Positions 46,546 through 56,114 of a DNA stretch of 64,000 nucleotides are shown here, piece by piece. The DNA comes from PVC group bacterium (GTDB taxonomy: Bacteria; Verrucomicrobiota; Kiritimatiellia; CAIKKV01). Below the pieces are notes generated by a model that ran no database searches, was not told where the DNA came from, and saw only the letters and a program-made list of their open reading frames with translations. How positions within the stretch are numbered: position 1 is the stretch's first letter; the number at the start of each line of letters is the position of its first letter. The stretch covers positions 99,534-163,533 of the forward strand of contig CAMDGM010000001.1 of NCBI GenBank assembly GCA_945898015.1, in the 5' to 3' direction. Position numbers and translations under genes: made by a program.

Positions 46546-48751
46546 CGGCTTCCAGCTTCAACTCCTCGCCCGCCTTCGTGGCGCACGAGAGACGCGGGCC
46601 GTTCTGCCGGACGCCGTTCAGGCTCCAGGCCCCTTCGATGCCGTGCGCCAACTCCAGAGGCTGGCCGGCGAGGCTCTTCACACGCACCTCCACCACGCGC
46701 CGCCCGCGCACCGTGGCGCCCACCAGGAACGCGCCCTCCGTCCGGATGCCATCGAAGGTCAGCTGACGCCAGTGCCGGGGCAGGCGGGGTAGCACGTAAA
46801 CCCCATCCTGCCGGCACTGCACCAGCAACTCCATGACGGCCGTAACCGCGCCCATGGCCGCATCAATCTGCATAACCTCGCGGAACGCGGGGCTCTTGCG
46901 GAAATCCTCCGTGTTCAAGGCGTCATCGGTCCAGAACGCGCACCCTGAAAAATCGGAGTTATGCAGGGTCCCGTGGCCCTCGTTCGTATAGAGCATCTTC
47001 CACCAGCGCAGCCACGTCACGGCGGCGTCGGCCAGCCCGCAACGGGCGCAGAGGATCGAGGCCCAGGGAATGCACCAGCCGGTCCACATGCCGGCGCCCT
47101 TCACGGTCCAATGCTGAATACTGCGCGCCACCACGGCATGGTGCGCGGGATCGAGCGGGTCAATGGTGGCAAAAGGATAGAGAGCGCCAAGGTGGCTGTG
47201 ATGACGATGGCTCTCCTCCAGGTCCTTGCCCTTCCAGAGCGCGATGCGACCCCGGTCAGGCGCGGGCTCGAACAGCGTGTAGGGCGGCAGGCGGGCCGCC
47301 ACGTCGGCCCAGCGCGGATCAACCGGCTGGCCCAGCAGGCGCGCCGCCTCGGGAAGTATCCGCACCACCGCGTGGGCCGCCGCCAGCTGGAAGCTCGCGT
47401 CGCGCCCCCAGGCGTTCATGCCGGCGCCATTGTATTCCGGGCTCACGCTGACCGGCAGGGAAAGACGTTTGACGCCGTTCTCCTCGACCTCCTCGAGCAT
47501 CCCCCAGTAGCCGCTGAACGCTCCGTTGAGCAGGGGCCAGGCCACCTCTCGCATCACCGCCTCGTCCAGGCCGTAGCGGTAATGGAGCCACGCCATCTGG
47601 GCCATCCACGCCGTGCAGGCGTGATCGATGGTGCCCGTCCAGAACGATCCCACCACGTTGCACCGGTCATCCACCGCATGGGGCAGGAGCAGCGCGCCGG
47701 GCACACCAAAAAACTTTTCCCCGTATTCTTTCAACTGCGGCAGCCAGGCCTTGATCATGGCCCAGAGTGGATCGAAATGGGCCAGCCGATTGGTGCCCAG
47801 CGCCGGCCAGTAGATCATTTCCAGGTTAATGTTGAAATGGTAGTCATTGCTCCAGGGCGGAATCTGGTATTCCTCCATCCACGGCCCCTGCAAGGAGGCC
47901 GCAACCCCGCCTGGCGTGGACAACCCGGCCTGCTTGTACAGCCCGTAATCCCAGGCGTGCTGCAGGTCCACATCAGGCAGGTCAAGGCGGGGTACGTCCT
48001 TCCAGTAGGACGTCCACCAGCGATCGACCAGCCGGCCCGCACCGCCCGTGTCCGCCTCCCGGACCGTCCGCTTGGCCGCCTCGACACAACCCTCTCCCAG
48101 AGACGTGGCCACCAGCAGCCGCCCCTGCATCTGGCGCCAGACCAGCGCCAGCGGGGCATCCTCGGGCAGGCGCTGGCAAATACCGCCGCCGTCTTTATCG
48201 GCCCATCTCTCGGGCGCTTGAACTCCCAGCGGTTCCACCTTGGCCTGAATGAAATCCCAGGCCGGCATCACCTTCACCTGCACGGGCCCGCATTCATGCG
48301 AGTTCCACTCCACCCACATCAGCTCCGTCTCCATGGCCTGACGGATCCGCATCGTGGCGGTCGAACCGTTTTTATTGGTCAGCGTAACGTCCAGGGTGGC
48401 GTTGTGAAGTTGGAGGTCCGCGGAGACCGGAACCATTCCGGAGGCAAAGGAGAATTCGATCAGACTGCCGCCGATCTGGTAGGGCTCGGTTTCGTGGCCG
48501 CCGATTTTCGCGCGGGAAAAAATCTTCCGGATCCCCGCCTCATCGCCCGCCTCCAGCAGGCGGCGAACATCCTGGTAAGTCGCCCGGGAATTGAATGGCG
48601 TGCCGCCCCGGTGATCCCAGAACCCGGCCCGTGCGACCGTCAGCTTCAACGTGCTCCCGCCCCACACCATCACACCCTGCGTGCCGTTGCCCAGCACCAC
48701 GCCCGTATGCGCGCGGGGTAGCGGAAAATCCCAATGCAATTGCTTTTTCAT
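46538..48751 (-). CDS. GH95-like glycoside hydrolase (alpha-L-fucosidase/galactosidase family)
   Basis: 737 residues without a signal peptide, so cytoplasmic. Family-95-like order: N-terminal beta domain (GVVLGNGTQGVMVWGGSTLKL), a (alpha/alpha)6 core with GYWGMLEEVEENGVKRLSLP and HRHHSHLGALYPFATIDP, and QIDAAMGAVTAVMELLVQC near the C-terminus, followed by a beta C-domain. GH95 releases 1,2-alpha-L-fucose or L-galactose, but specificity cannot be read off here, and QIDAAMG differs from the usual QIDGNFG. Start 48751 is favoured because GGAGG lies six bases before it; the alternative ATG at 48757 overlaps that site. Confidence 0.75.
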   Translation of the reverse strand: MKKQLHWDFPLPRAHTGVVLGNGTQGVMVWGGSTLKLTVARAGFWDHRGGTPFNSRATYQDVRRLLEAGDEAGIRKIFSRAKIGGHETEPYQIGGSLIEFSFASGMVPVSADLQLHNATLDVTLTNKNGSTATMRIRQAMETELMWVEWNSHECGPVQVKVMPAWDFIQAKVEPLGVQAPERWADKDGGGICQRLPEDAPLALVWRQMQGRLLVATSLGEGCVEAAKRTVREADTGGAGRLVDRWWTSYWKDVPRLDLPDVDLQHAWDYGLYKQAGLSTPGGVAASLQGPWMEEYQIPPWSNDYHFNINLEMIYWPALGTNRLAHFDPLWAMIKAWLPQLKEYGEKFFGVPGALLLPHAVDDRCNVVGSFWTGTIDHACTAWMAQMAWLHYRYGLDEAVMREVAWPLLNGAFSGYWGMLEEVEENGVKRLSLPVSVSPEYNGAGMNAWGRDASFQLAAAHAVVRILPEAARLLGQPVDPRWADVAARLPPYTLFEPAPDRGRIALWKGKDLEESHRHHSHLGALYPFATIDPLDPAHHAVVARSIQHWTVKGAGMWTGWCIPWASILCARCGLADAAVTWLRWWKMLYTNEGHGTLHNSDFSGCAFWTDDALNTEDFRKSPAFREVMQIDAAMGAVTAVMELLVQCRQDGVYVLPRLPRHWRQLTFDGIRTEGAFLVGATVRGRRVVEVRVKSLAGQPLELAHGIEGAWSLNGVRQNGPRLSCATKAGEELKLEAVS

Positions 48752-48803
48752 GTTCATCCTCCAAGCTGCCTCTTATTCGCACGATGGCCCTGAAAAGTCA
48801 ATC

Positions 48804-48833
48804 TTGCTTGCCTCTCCACCCTGGCCTTATAAT
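48804..48833 (+). promoter_or_regulatory. predicted promoter of the TIM-barrel-like gene
   Basis: Perfect -10 TATAAT (48828-48833), 18-base spacer and a weak -35 TTGCTT (48804-48809). The predicted start is near 48840, about 39 bases before the ATG at 48879. It is in the divergent region with the GH95-like gene. Confidence 0.5.
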
Positions 48834-48878
48834 TAAAAGTATTTGTAAGTGAATCGCGTATTTAAAAGGACAATCCCA

Positions 48879-49721
48879 ATGGATACTTTTCCGCGAACCC
48901 TGGTGGGCGGGGTGTCCCTGTCCCGCATGATTATCGGAACCAACTGGTTCCTCGGCTATTCCCACACCAGCCGGGCCAAGGACAACTTCATCAAGAGCTA
49001 CCAGACCGTCCAGAACATCGCCGACATCCTCACGGTCTTCCTGAACGCCGGAATCGACGCGGTCATGGGCATGCCGGTGCCGATCCTCCAGTCCGCCATC
49101 CGGGAAGCCCAGGACCGGACCGGCCGCAAAATCACGCTCATCCTCACGCCCCATTTCAACATCGTACCCGGTGGCGATCCGGCCACGGAGCCCGCCCGTG
49201 TCTTCGACCAGTGCAAGGCCATGGGCGCCACCTTCTGCTTCCCGCACCAGTGCGTCACGGACGCCCTCCTGGACCGCATGCAGGGCAAGATCCGCGACAT
49301 CGCCCAATACACGGCCATGATCCGCGAACGGGGCATGACCCCCGGCCTTTCCACGCACATGCCCGAAACCGTGCCGATCGCCGACAGCACCGGGATCGAT
49401 GTGGAGACCTACATCCAGATCTACAACGCCGCCGGCTTCCTGATGCAGATCGAGGCTGACTGGGTCATGCGGATTATCAAGAATGCCAAAAAGCCGGTCA
49501 TGACCATCAAGCCCCTGGCGGCCGGCCGCCTGCTGCCGCCGGTGGGCCTCGCCTTTGCCTGGAACACCATCCGCGATCAGGACATGGTCACCGTCGGCAC
49601 CACCACCCCGGACGAAGCGAAGGAGTGCATCGACCTCTCCCTCGCCTTCCTCAATCGCCGCCTGCCCGACAATGTCCTCCAGACCACGCGCAGCAAGAAC
49701 TCACTGAAGCCCAACTCATAG
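48879..49721 (+). CDS. TIM-barrel-like protein of unknown function
   Basis: 280 residues from the ATG at 48879, preceded by AAAAGGA. Opens LVGGVSLSRMIIGTNWFLGY, then alternating strands and helices (ITLILTPHFNIVPGG, GATFCFPHQCVTDALLDRM, KPVMTIKPLAAGRLLPPVGL, DMVTVGTTTPDEAKECIDLS), a pattern like aldo/keto-reductase or radical-free (beta/alpha)8 proteins. No catalytic Tyr-Lys-His-Asp tetrad could be placed with confidence. The family seems confined to PVC-type glycan clusters (impression only). 3' end overlaps the beta-propeller-like gene by 6 bases. Confidence 0.6.
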   Translation: MDTFPRTLVGGVSLSRMIIGTNWFLGYSHTSRAKDNFIKSYQTVQNIADILTVFLNAGIDAVMGMPVPILQSAIREAQDRTGRKITLILTPHFNIVPGGDPATEPARVFDQCKAMGATFCFPHQCVTDALLDRMQGKIRDIAQYTAMIRERGMTPGLSTHMPETVPIADSTGIDVETYIQIYNAAGFLMQIEADWVMRIIKNAKKPVMTIKPLAAGRLLPPVGLAFAWNTIRDQDMVTVGTTTPDEAKECIDLSLAFLNRRLPDNVLQTTRSKNSLKPNS

Positions 49722-51677
49722 CACGTTCTCCAGCACAAACACATCCCGCGCGCTCCAGACCAGCAGATCCCGGCCCTGCACAGAAAACCGGCCCAGATGC
49801 GGGCTATCGGCCAGCCCTTTCACCCGCGCCGGCTTCCGCATGTCCCACAGCTCGAACCGGGGATATTTCCGGAGCACAAACATACCCGGCCTGCCCGCAT
49901 ACCGGATTTTCCCACCCCACCCCTCCAGCGTCCGGAGATCCTCCGGACCGGGCGTCCGAAAGGCCGTCGCGTCGAACACAAACCAACGGGTCCCCCACAC
50001 GCCCGCAAACTGTCCGACACAGACTCCCATCCAGCGGTTCCGCCCCATCGGCCCGATCAGCTGGACCCGCTCGGCGCCCGCCGGGCCGGGGCACTGCTGG
50101 CGCACCTCCAGCGTTCCGGCATCCAGCCGCGCCAGCACCGTCCGGTCCGTCTTCGGGGGCGCACTCGAGCAATCAGCCTGAAAGGTCGTGCCGCACAAAA
50201 GGCTGTCGGACGACTTTTCATAACAAAGCCCGGTAATCTGCTGATCCGGCAGCGGATTGTCTTTGTAAAAGGCCAGGCCCGTCTTCGTGTCGTACCGCGT
50301 CACCACGGACCCCAGGTGGCCATAATGGTGGCTGCAGGCGTAGAAGAGGCGGCGGCCGTCATCCGCCTCCGCCACCGGCCTCATGCCCGTGGGCGGCCGG
50401 GCCACCACGCGGGGATTTCCCGGAAAATGGGGGTGCTCGGACGGATCGTATTCCATCAGCTCGGCGCCCGTATAGGCCGCCAGGTAAATCCGGCCGCCCA
50501 ACTTCCAGGCCAGCGTAATCTGGCCGCCCCCCGGCGCCGCCACCCCGCAGTCGAACCCCTTCCGGGTGCGCAGGTTCGTTTCCCAGAACCGCTGCGTGAT
50601 GAACGGCGTGCCGAGCACCCGGTCGCGGTCAATCCGGATCACGCAATCTGCCAGCTGAACCGAATCCGTGGGCAGGCGGCGCGACAGCTCCAGCGCCCCT
50701 GTCCGGGCGTCCAGCCGGGAAAACATCCCGTCCCGGCTGACCCCCACCAACTTCCCGGAACGGGTCAACCTCGCGCACATGAAGCTCAGGCCTAGACCGG
50801 GAAAATCGCCTACTTCCGAATCGTCGCCGGTCTTCAAATTCCAACGCCGGAACTGGGCGCTTCCGATCTTCTGCCCATAGGCATGCGTGTCGTCCCGATC
50901 AAACCAGGCCACCCGGTCATCCTGAGGCCGGAGCCCCGGAACAACATGGCCGGAGCCCGGATCATACCACCCCTGGCCGGGCATGTAGAGCCGGCCGTCA
51001 TCTCCGGCGACCAGGCGATACAGCAGATCCCCGTCCTGGGGGCCAAGCTCTTTCAAAACAGGCGCGAGCGTGACTGTTTCAGCCTTCGGATTCCACCGGG
51101 CCAGGGTCAGGCCCGGGCATTGCAAGACGAAGGAATGGGTGCCATCACGGTGGGCATAGCTGCTTCGCATATAATGGTCGATCGTGGGCAGCTCAGTCAC
51201 CTTCACGCCTTGCCGGGCGCGGATATCGAATGAAAACGCGATCGTCTTCGGCGGCGGAAACGCCACGGCAAAGAGCTTTCCCGTGGGCGCGTCATAGGCC
51301 ATGCCCGGAAAGACCAGCGCCGTCGGAGCGCCGGTTTCGAAGGATTCATAAAGACCTGTCTTCAGATCCAGCCGCACCACCTTCGCCAGGTCCCCGCACA
51401 GCCAGAGCGTATCGGGTTCAGTCTGGACCGCGCTGTAAAACCCCGGATGACGCGGCAGATTGAACGGATAGACACGCGCCTCCCCCATCTCGTTCACGCA
51501 AACGCCCAGCGTGCCTACCGCATTATTGTAAGAGCTGATCCAGAAACGGTCCCGCCCTTGATCATCCGGCGTGAGCCGCAACAGCGGGGTATTCACGAAA
51601 GGATCCCGGGCCGGAGGGATCGGGGCGGAACGGGGCTTCGGACCGGGCCAGTGAATCACGGGACGGCGGGGACGCAT
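49716..51677 (-). CDS. beta-propeller-like protein (SMP-30/YVTN-type repeats)
   Basis: 653 residues with no signal peptide. The sequence is nearly all beta: repeated units such as TLWLCGDLAKVVRLDLKTGL, GRLYMPGQGWYDPGSGHVV, KLVGVSRDGMFSRLDARTGA and GRRLFYACSHHYGHLGSVV show blades with the DxxTG turn. No enzyme motif found. ATG preceded by AAGGAG. Alternative: a lactonase-like enzyme. Its own predicted promoter is just upstream. Confidence 0.65.
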   Translation of the reverse strand: MRPRRPVIHWPGPKPRSAPIPPARDPFVNTPLLRLTPDDQGRDRFWISSYNNAVGTLGVCVNEMGEARVYPFNLPRHPGFYSAVQTEPDTLWLCGDLAKVVRLDLKTGLYESFETGAPTALVFPGMAYDAPTGKLFAVAFPPPKTIAFSFDIRARQGVKVTELPTIDHYMRSSYAHRDGTHSFVLQCPGLTLARWNPKAETVTLAPVLKELGPQDGDLLYRLVAGDDGRLYMPGQGWYDPGSGHVVPGLRPQDDRVAWFDRDDTHAYGQKIGSAQFRRWNLKTGDDSEVGDFPGLGLSFMCARLTRSGKLVGVSRDGMFSRLDARTGALELSRRLPTDSVQLADCVIRIDRDRVLGTPFITQRFWETNLRTRKGFDCGVAAPGGGQITLAWKLGGRIYLAAYTGAELMEYDPSEHPHFPGNPRVVARPPTGMRPVAEADDGRRLFYACSHHYGHLGSVVTRYDTKTGLAFYKDNPLPDQQITGLCYEKSSDSLLCGTTFQADCSSAPPKTDRTVLARLDAGTLEVRQQCPGPAGAERVQLIGPMGRNRWMGVCVGQFAGVWGTRWFVFDATAFRTPGPEDLRTLEGWGGKIRYAGRPGMFVLRKYPRFELWDMRKPARVKGLADSPHLGRFSVQGRDLLVWSARDVFVLENVL

Positions 51678-51707
51678 GGTCGCTCTCCTTCATTCAAGTA
51701 AACAGGT

Positions 51708-51736
51708 ACTATAAAACGCCGGCGCCCGGAAGGCAA
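51708..51736 (-). promoter_or_regulatory. predicted promoter of the beta-propeller-like gene
   Basis: Minus strand TTGCCT (-35, 51731-51736), 17-base spacer, TATAGT (-10, 51708-51713, 5 of 6). Start predicted near 51701, about 24 bases before the ATG. Confidence 0.45.
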
Positions 51737-51772
51737 TCGCAGACCAGGGGAGCCCCGGGCCAAACCCGATTG

Positions 51773-51801
51773 TTGCATTCGCCTTTCAAGCCGCCTATCA
51801 T
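51773..51801 (+). promoter_or_regulatory. predicted promoter of the alpha/beta hydrolase gene
   Basis: TTGCAT (-35, 51773-51778), 17-base spacer, TATCAT (-10, 51796-51801, 5 of 6). The start would fall at about 51808, two bases from the ATG at 51810, and there is no ribosome site, so the mRNA may be leaderless or the true start may be internal. Confidence 0.35.
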
Positions 51802-51809
51802 GGGCCGAT

Positions 51810-52538
51810 ATGACTCCCCGCTATTTCAACCAGCCCTGGGGCCGGCTCGCCTACGAAACCTGCGGCGAAACCGGGCCCTGCCTCCTGTTCCTTCACGGAA
51901 CCGGATGCGATAACCGCGATTGGGATGCGATGCGCGCGCATCTGCCGGAGGGCGGCCGGCGCCTAGTCTTCCTCGAATTCCGGGGACATGGCGCCAGTTC
52001 TGTATCCCCGGCCGGCTTCTCTCTGGACGACCTGGCCGATGACGCCCTGGCGTTGCTGGCCCACCTCGGAATCCCAAGCGCCCATCTCATCGGCCATAGC
52101 CTGGGCGGCATGGTGGCACTCGCCGCCGCCCGGGAAAAGCCAGCCGCCATCCGGAGCCTCATCCTGCTGGAAGGCTGGACCGCAAGACGCGCCTGGGGCG
52201 CGCTCGGTCCTGATCGTTATTTCGGCCGGCTCCCGGCCGACGTCATTGCCGCGATCAAGGCCAAAAGCGCGGCCACGGTGGCGCGGCATGCCCCGGAACA
52301 CTGGGATGCCTTCTGCGCCACCGCCCAGGCCTTTGACGGAACCGACGTGCTGGCCAGTCCGCCGGCACCAGTCTATGAAGTGTATGGGGCACTGGGACGC
52401 CAGCCCGACAGTGAAATCCGGCTGCTCGTTCCCGACCATCCCCGCATCGCCTGGCGCTGGCTGCCAGACTGCGGCCACTACATTCCGCTGGAAAAACCCG
52501 CCGAAACGGCGGCCCTCTGTCAGGAATGGGCGGATTAG
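51810..52538 (+). CDS. alpha/beta hydrolase
   Basis: 242 residues, no signal peptide. Oxyanion region LFLHGTGCDNRDWD, nucleophile elbow GHSLGGMVALAAA (Ser in GHSLG), and a C-terminal catalytic His in LPDCGHYIPLEKP. The family hydrolyses esters or related bonds; the substrate is unknown. Followed after 87 bases by the sulfatase gene in the same direction; the pair may act on esterified or sulfated glycans. Confidence 0.85.
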   Translation: MTPRYFNQPWGRLAYETCGETGPCLLFLHGTGCDNRDWDAMRAHLPEGGRRLVFLEFRGHGASSVSPAGFSLDDLADDALALLAHLGIPSAHLIGHSLGGMVALAAAREKPAAIRSLILLEGWTARRAWGALGPDRYFGRLPADVIAAIKAKSAATVARHAPEHWDAFCATAQAFDGTDVLASPPAPVYEVYGALGRQPDSEIRLLVPDHPRIAWRWLPDCGHYIPLEKPAETAALCQEWAD

Positions 52539-52625
52539 GATCCCGCTGTCCGCAGGGTTTTGCTTCCCATCCCCGTTGGGGTTCGTTACATTACCTTCAC
52601 GTTTGCATCACCGTGGAAAGCCGCC

Positions 52626-54119
52626 ATGCCCGACCAGCCAAACATCCTCCTGATCATCACGGACCACCAGGCGTTCTACGGCCACGACCGGCCCGGCGTA
52701 TTCGATTTCAAATGGCCCCGCTTCGAGCAGTTCGCCGCCGCCGGAACACGATTCGACCGGGCCTACTCGGTGTGCCCGATCTGCACCCCTGCCCGCGCCA
52801 GCATGATGACGGGCCAATACCCTTCGAAGCATGGCCTCGTCTGGAATTGCGAACGGGAGGACAACCAAAACCTGTCTGACTTCCGACCCGGCCAGGAGTT
52901 ATACAGCCACCACCTTTCAAAAGCCGGTTACCGCAATGCCTATGTCGGCAAATGGCACTGCGGCCACACGCGGCTACCCCAGGATTACGGCATCGAGGGC
53001 TGGTCCCTCCCCGACTACGGCAAAGTCTACATGTCCGACGCCTACCGCGAGTATGCCAAACACCGCGGCCTGGGAGAGGCCCGGGCGCTCATCGAGCACC
53101 ACATGGAAATGCCCCAGTGGGAGGGCACGGAAGTCGTCCTGCACCACCCCTCGCCTTGGCGGTTCATGAACGGCAGCGGCGTCCTGCAGGGTCCGCCGGA
53201 GGCGCATGAGGAGCAATTCGTCGCCCACCTGGCCACCGAAAAAATGCGGGAACTCGCCGGCAGCGGTCAACCCTGGAGCCTGGTGGCCAGCTTCTGGGGG
53301 CCCCACCAACCCTTTTACCCCTCCGAACCCTTCGCGTCCCGGATCGACCCCCGCTCGATCCCCGAATATCCCAGCTTCCGCGACGACCTTTCGGGCCGCC
53401 CGCTGCGGCATTTCTACCACCGCGACTTTCACCACTGGGACGCCCGCCGCTGGCGCGGCAACTGGCCGGTATGGCAGGAGATCCTGGCCCGGGGCTACGG
53501 CCAGGCCCTGCAGCTGGACGCCGCCGTGGGCGGCATGCTCGACTCCCTGACCGACTTGGGAATCGCCGACAACACGCTCGTCATCTGGGTGGCCGATCAT
53601 GGCGATGCCTCGGCGAGTCATGGTGGATTGTGGGACAAGGGGTCCACCATGACCGAAGAAGTGGTTCGAGTCCCCCTCGCCGTCCGCTGGCCCAAAGGAA
53701 TCACCAGCCCCCGGCAAATCGACCGGCTCGTCAGCAATATGGATGTCACCGCCACCCTGCTCGAGGCCGCCGGAATCCCGGCTCCGGCCGGGCTCGATAG
53801 CCGGTCGCTCCTGCCCCTGTGCCAATCCGGCCCGGCCGCCGAATGGCCGGACCAGCTCGTCTGCGAGCACAACGGCCATGGCGAAGACATCCTACAGCGG
53901 ATGCTGCTTCACGGCCCTTACAAATACGTGGCCGCGCTCGAAGACGGTGACGAACTGTACAATCTGGAGCAGGATCCCTTTGAGCTGTGCAATCTGGTCG
54001 ATTCTCCGGCGCATCGGGACGTGAAGGCCGACCTCCGGAACCGCCTCATGGCCCACATCCAGAAAACCCGGGACACCCGGGCCCAGCGATTGGCGTATTC
54101 ACTACGCCTCGGGTTTTAA
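52626..54119 (+). CDS. cysteine-type sulfatase
   Basis: 497 residues from MPDQPNILLIITDHQ at 52626; no signal peptide, so cytoplasmic. The modification motif CTPAR (in CPICTPARASMMTG) carries the Cys that is oxidised to formylglycine. Other metal and substrate parts: KWHCGHTRLPQDYG, WVADHGDASASHGG and LWDKGSTMTEE. It would release sulfate from glycans or small esters. The maturing enzyme (anSME or FGE) is not in the window. Confidence 0.92.
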   Translation: MPDQPNILLIITDHQAFYGHDRPGVFDFKWPRFEQFAAAGTRFDRAYSVCPICTPARASMMTGQYPSKHGLVWNCEREDNQNLSDFRPGQELYSHHLSKAGYRNAYVGKWHCGHTRLPQDYGIEGWSLPDYGKVYMSDAYREYAKHRGLGEARALIEHHMEMPQWEGTEVVLHHPSPWRFMNGSGVLQGPPEAHEEQFVAHLATEKMRELAGSGQPWSLVASFWGPHQPFYPSEPFASRIDPRSIPEYPSFRDDLSGRPLRHFYHRDFHHWDARRWRGNWPVWQEILARGYGQALQLDAAVGGMLDSLTDLGIADNTLVIWVADHGDASASHGGLWDKGSTMTEEVVRVPLAVRWPKGITSPRQIDRLVSNMDVTATLLEAAGIPAPAGLDSRSLLPLCQSGPAAEWPDQLVCEHNGHGEDILQRMLLHGPYKYVAALEDGDELYNLEQDPFELCNLVDSPAHRDVKADLRNRLMAHIQKTRDTRAQRLAYSLRLGF

Positions 54120-54124
54120 ACCCG

Positions 54125-55975
54125 TCACATCGGGATCTCGAAGCCCACCATCGTCCACCGGCCTGGCTGTTCCACGCCGGGCAGTTCCGCATAATCCCGG
54201 TCCAGCAAATTCTGCACGCGCAGAGTGAGGAAAAGCTTTTCGCGAAGGGCCACCCGACTGCGCCAATCGACCACCGCGGCGTCGTCCATCTTCACCTCGT
54301 TCTGGGCGTCCGCATACCGGGCATCCGTATAGCGCACATGCAAGCCATGCATCGAGCCGGCCGCCGTGCGATACTCAAGCCCGGCCGACGCTTTCCACGG
54401 AGCCAGATAGGCAATGCGGTTGCCCTCCACCTCCGGCATCGAAAACCGGTCATACGTCCCCTCCGTATAAGAAATCGTCGCGTAGGAGGAAAATCCGCGC
54501 GACATCGTCCAGCGCGCCTCCGCCTCGCTGCCGTAAATGATGCTGCGGGTGGCGTTGTAGTTCCGGAACTTGCCGTCCGGCGCCAGGAGGAAGTCGAAGG
54601 AATCCTTCATGTTCTGGTAATAGGCCGAAAACTGCACGGAAACCGCCTCCTCCGGCCGCGCCCGGAACCCGACTTCATAGGCGGTCACCGTCTCGGGGTC
54701 CAAGTTGGGATTGCCGACAAATTCAAACCCCATATACTCCACGTTCACATAGCGGTCCGACAGGGACGGCGCCTGGTGCGACTGGTTGACGGAAGCAAAC
54801 AGCTCGCAGTCGTCGTTCACGCGATAAAGCGCGCCCAGCCGGGGGCTCCAGAACCCGTGGTAATCGGCGGCATAGTCATACCGCACCCCGGCGGTGAACC
54901 GCCAGTCGCCCGCCTCGATTTCATCCTGCACAAACCCGGCCGCATTATCCGTGCTCTCGTCGATCCGATCCGCCACCTCGTGGATGTCCACCGAATCCTG
55001 CCGCCATTCCCCGCCGCCAGTGAGCCGGTTCCACGCGTTCGCCCAGAGCGATAGCTGTACCTCGCTGCCCAGCGACTGCATGTCATACCGCCCCTTGCCG
55101 GGATAGAACCAGTCATACTCTTCCTTATCCCCGTTGCGATATGCCCGGGCCACCAGATCCGGAGCGGCGCCCCGAAGATCGGACCACCGGTACTCGGCCG
55201 ACTGATAATTGCGATGGGCCTCGCGCTCGCTGCTGGCATCCGTCCCGAAACCATCATAGGCGCCCGTGTAGAGCCGGAGCGTGGAGCCGGAACCGAGATT
55301 AACCCCCAGATTGCCATCGCCGGAAACTGCGGACCAGTCCTGCCGGGCGCCATCCTCGTTTTTCAAGTAGCCGCCGGTTACCTGATGCGCCAGCGACACG
55401 CCATAATCCAGACGCCCCGAGGCGGCACCCTGCTCCAGCCGGTATTCCTGGGTGTCAAAGTCGCCAAACGCCGCGGCGAGCAACCCGTAGGGATTGCCCG
55501 GGGTGGCGTGACGCGAGAACAGCTGGATGACGCCGCCTTCGGCATTGGAACCGTAGAGCGCGGACGCGGGGCCTCTCACGATTTCCACGCGATCCAGGCC
55601 GTAAACGGGAAGCAGCCCAAATTCAACGTTCCCCTGATAAGAATCGTTGAGCCGGCGTCCATCCATGAGAACCAGCACACGCTGGGACTGGTATCCGCTG
55701 GTCAGTCCACGCAGGTTGAGTCGAACCGGCTGCCCTGGCAGTCCACTGCCTTGCAGATCGATGCCCGGAAAGTTGCGAAACACCCCCTCCACCGTCATAG
55801 CGCCAGAGGCGGAAAGGGCGGCGGCATCCACCACGGTCGCGGAAGCAGGAATGACCTCGATCGGACGCGCCACACGACTGGCCGTGACGACGATATTGGT
55901 GACGGATGCCGCGTGAAGACTCATTCCGGAAAGAGCGAGTATACCGGCAACCTGTAAAAAGGAGTGTGTTTTCAT
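54125..55975 (-). CDS. TonB-dependent receptor, BtuB-like
   Basis: 616 residues from the ATG at 55975, chosen because it gives a signal peptide (MKTHSFLQVAGILALSGMSLHA). TonB box TNIVVTASR, plug domain with LNLRGLTSGYQSQRVLVLMDG and VEIVRGPASALYGSNAEGG, then a 22-strand barrel ending with Met. Length and plug motifs are nearest to BtuB (vitamin B12 receptor), but specificity is inferred. No ribosome site precedes this ATG and a TATAAT lies 7 bases before it (possible leaderless start); an alternative start is 56014. Divergent from a LacI-type regulator. Would suit delivery of cobalamin to corrinoid-linked URO-D proteins. Confidence 0.85.
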   Translation of the reverse strand: MKTHSFLQVAGILALSGMSLHAASVTNIVVTASRVARPIEVIPASATVVDAAALSASGAMTVEGVFRNFPGIDLQGSGLPGQPVRLNLRGLTSGYQSQRVLVLMDGRRLNDSYQGNVEFGLLPVYGLDRVEIVRGPASALYGSNAEGGVIQLFSRHATPGNPYGLLAAAFGDFDTQEYRLEQGAASGRLDYGVSLAHQVTGGYLKNEDGARQDWSAVSGDGNLGVNLGSGSTLRLYTGAYDGFGTDASSEREAHRNYQSAEYRWSDLRGAAPDLVARAYRNGDKEEYDWFYPGKGRYDMQSLGSEVQLSLWANAWNRLTGGGEWRQDSVDIHEVADRIDESTDNAAGFVQDEIEAGDWRFTAGVRYDYAADYHGFWSPRLGALYRVNDDCELFASVNQSHQAPSLSDRYVNVEYMGFEFVGNPNLDPETVTAYEVGFRARPEEAVSVQFSAYYQNMKDSFDFLLAPDGKFRNYNATRSIIYGSEAEARWTMSRGFSSYATISYTEGTYDRFSMPEVEGNRIAYLAPWKASAGLEYRTAAGSMHGLHVRYTDARYADAQNEVKMDDAAVVDWRSRVALREKLFLTLRVQNLLDRDYAELPGVEQPGRWTMVGFEIPM

Positions 55976-56114
55976 ATAATGAATTATAGCGAACGAACCC
56001 CGGAAAGCGTTCATTCTTTTTCTTTCAATCTTTCCTCGATTTTTACACCGTATTGATTCCATTGCGTTTCCCTATTAATCATGCTAACTATTAACTTTTA
56101 CAGGATATAAATAC

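Noticed and set aside
46961..48721. 586-codon open frame antisense to the GH95-like gene
   Set aside because: Pro/Arg/His-rich shadow with no domains; the minus-strand protein shows family motifs throughout.
55976..56114. Cobalamin riboswitch before the BtuB-like gene
   Set aside because: The region is only 139 bases and no B12-box-like element was recognised.
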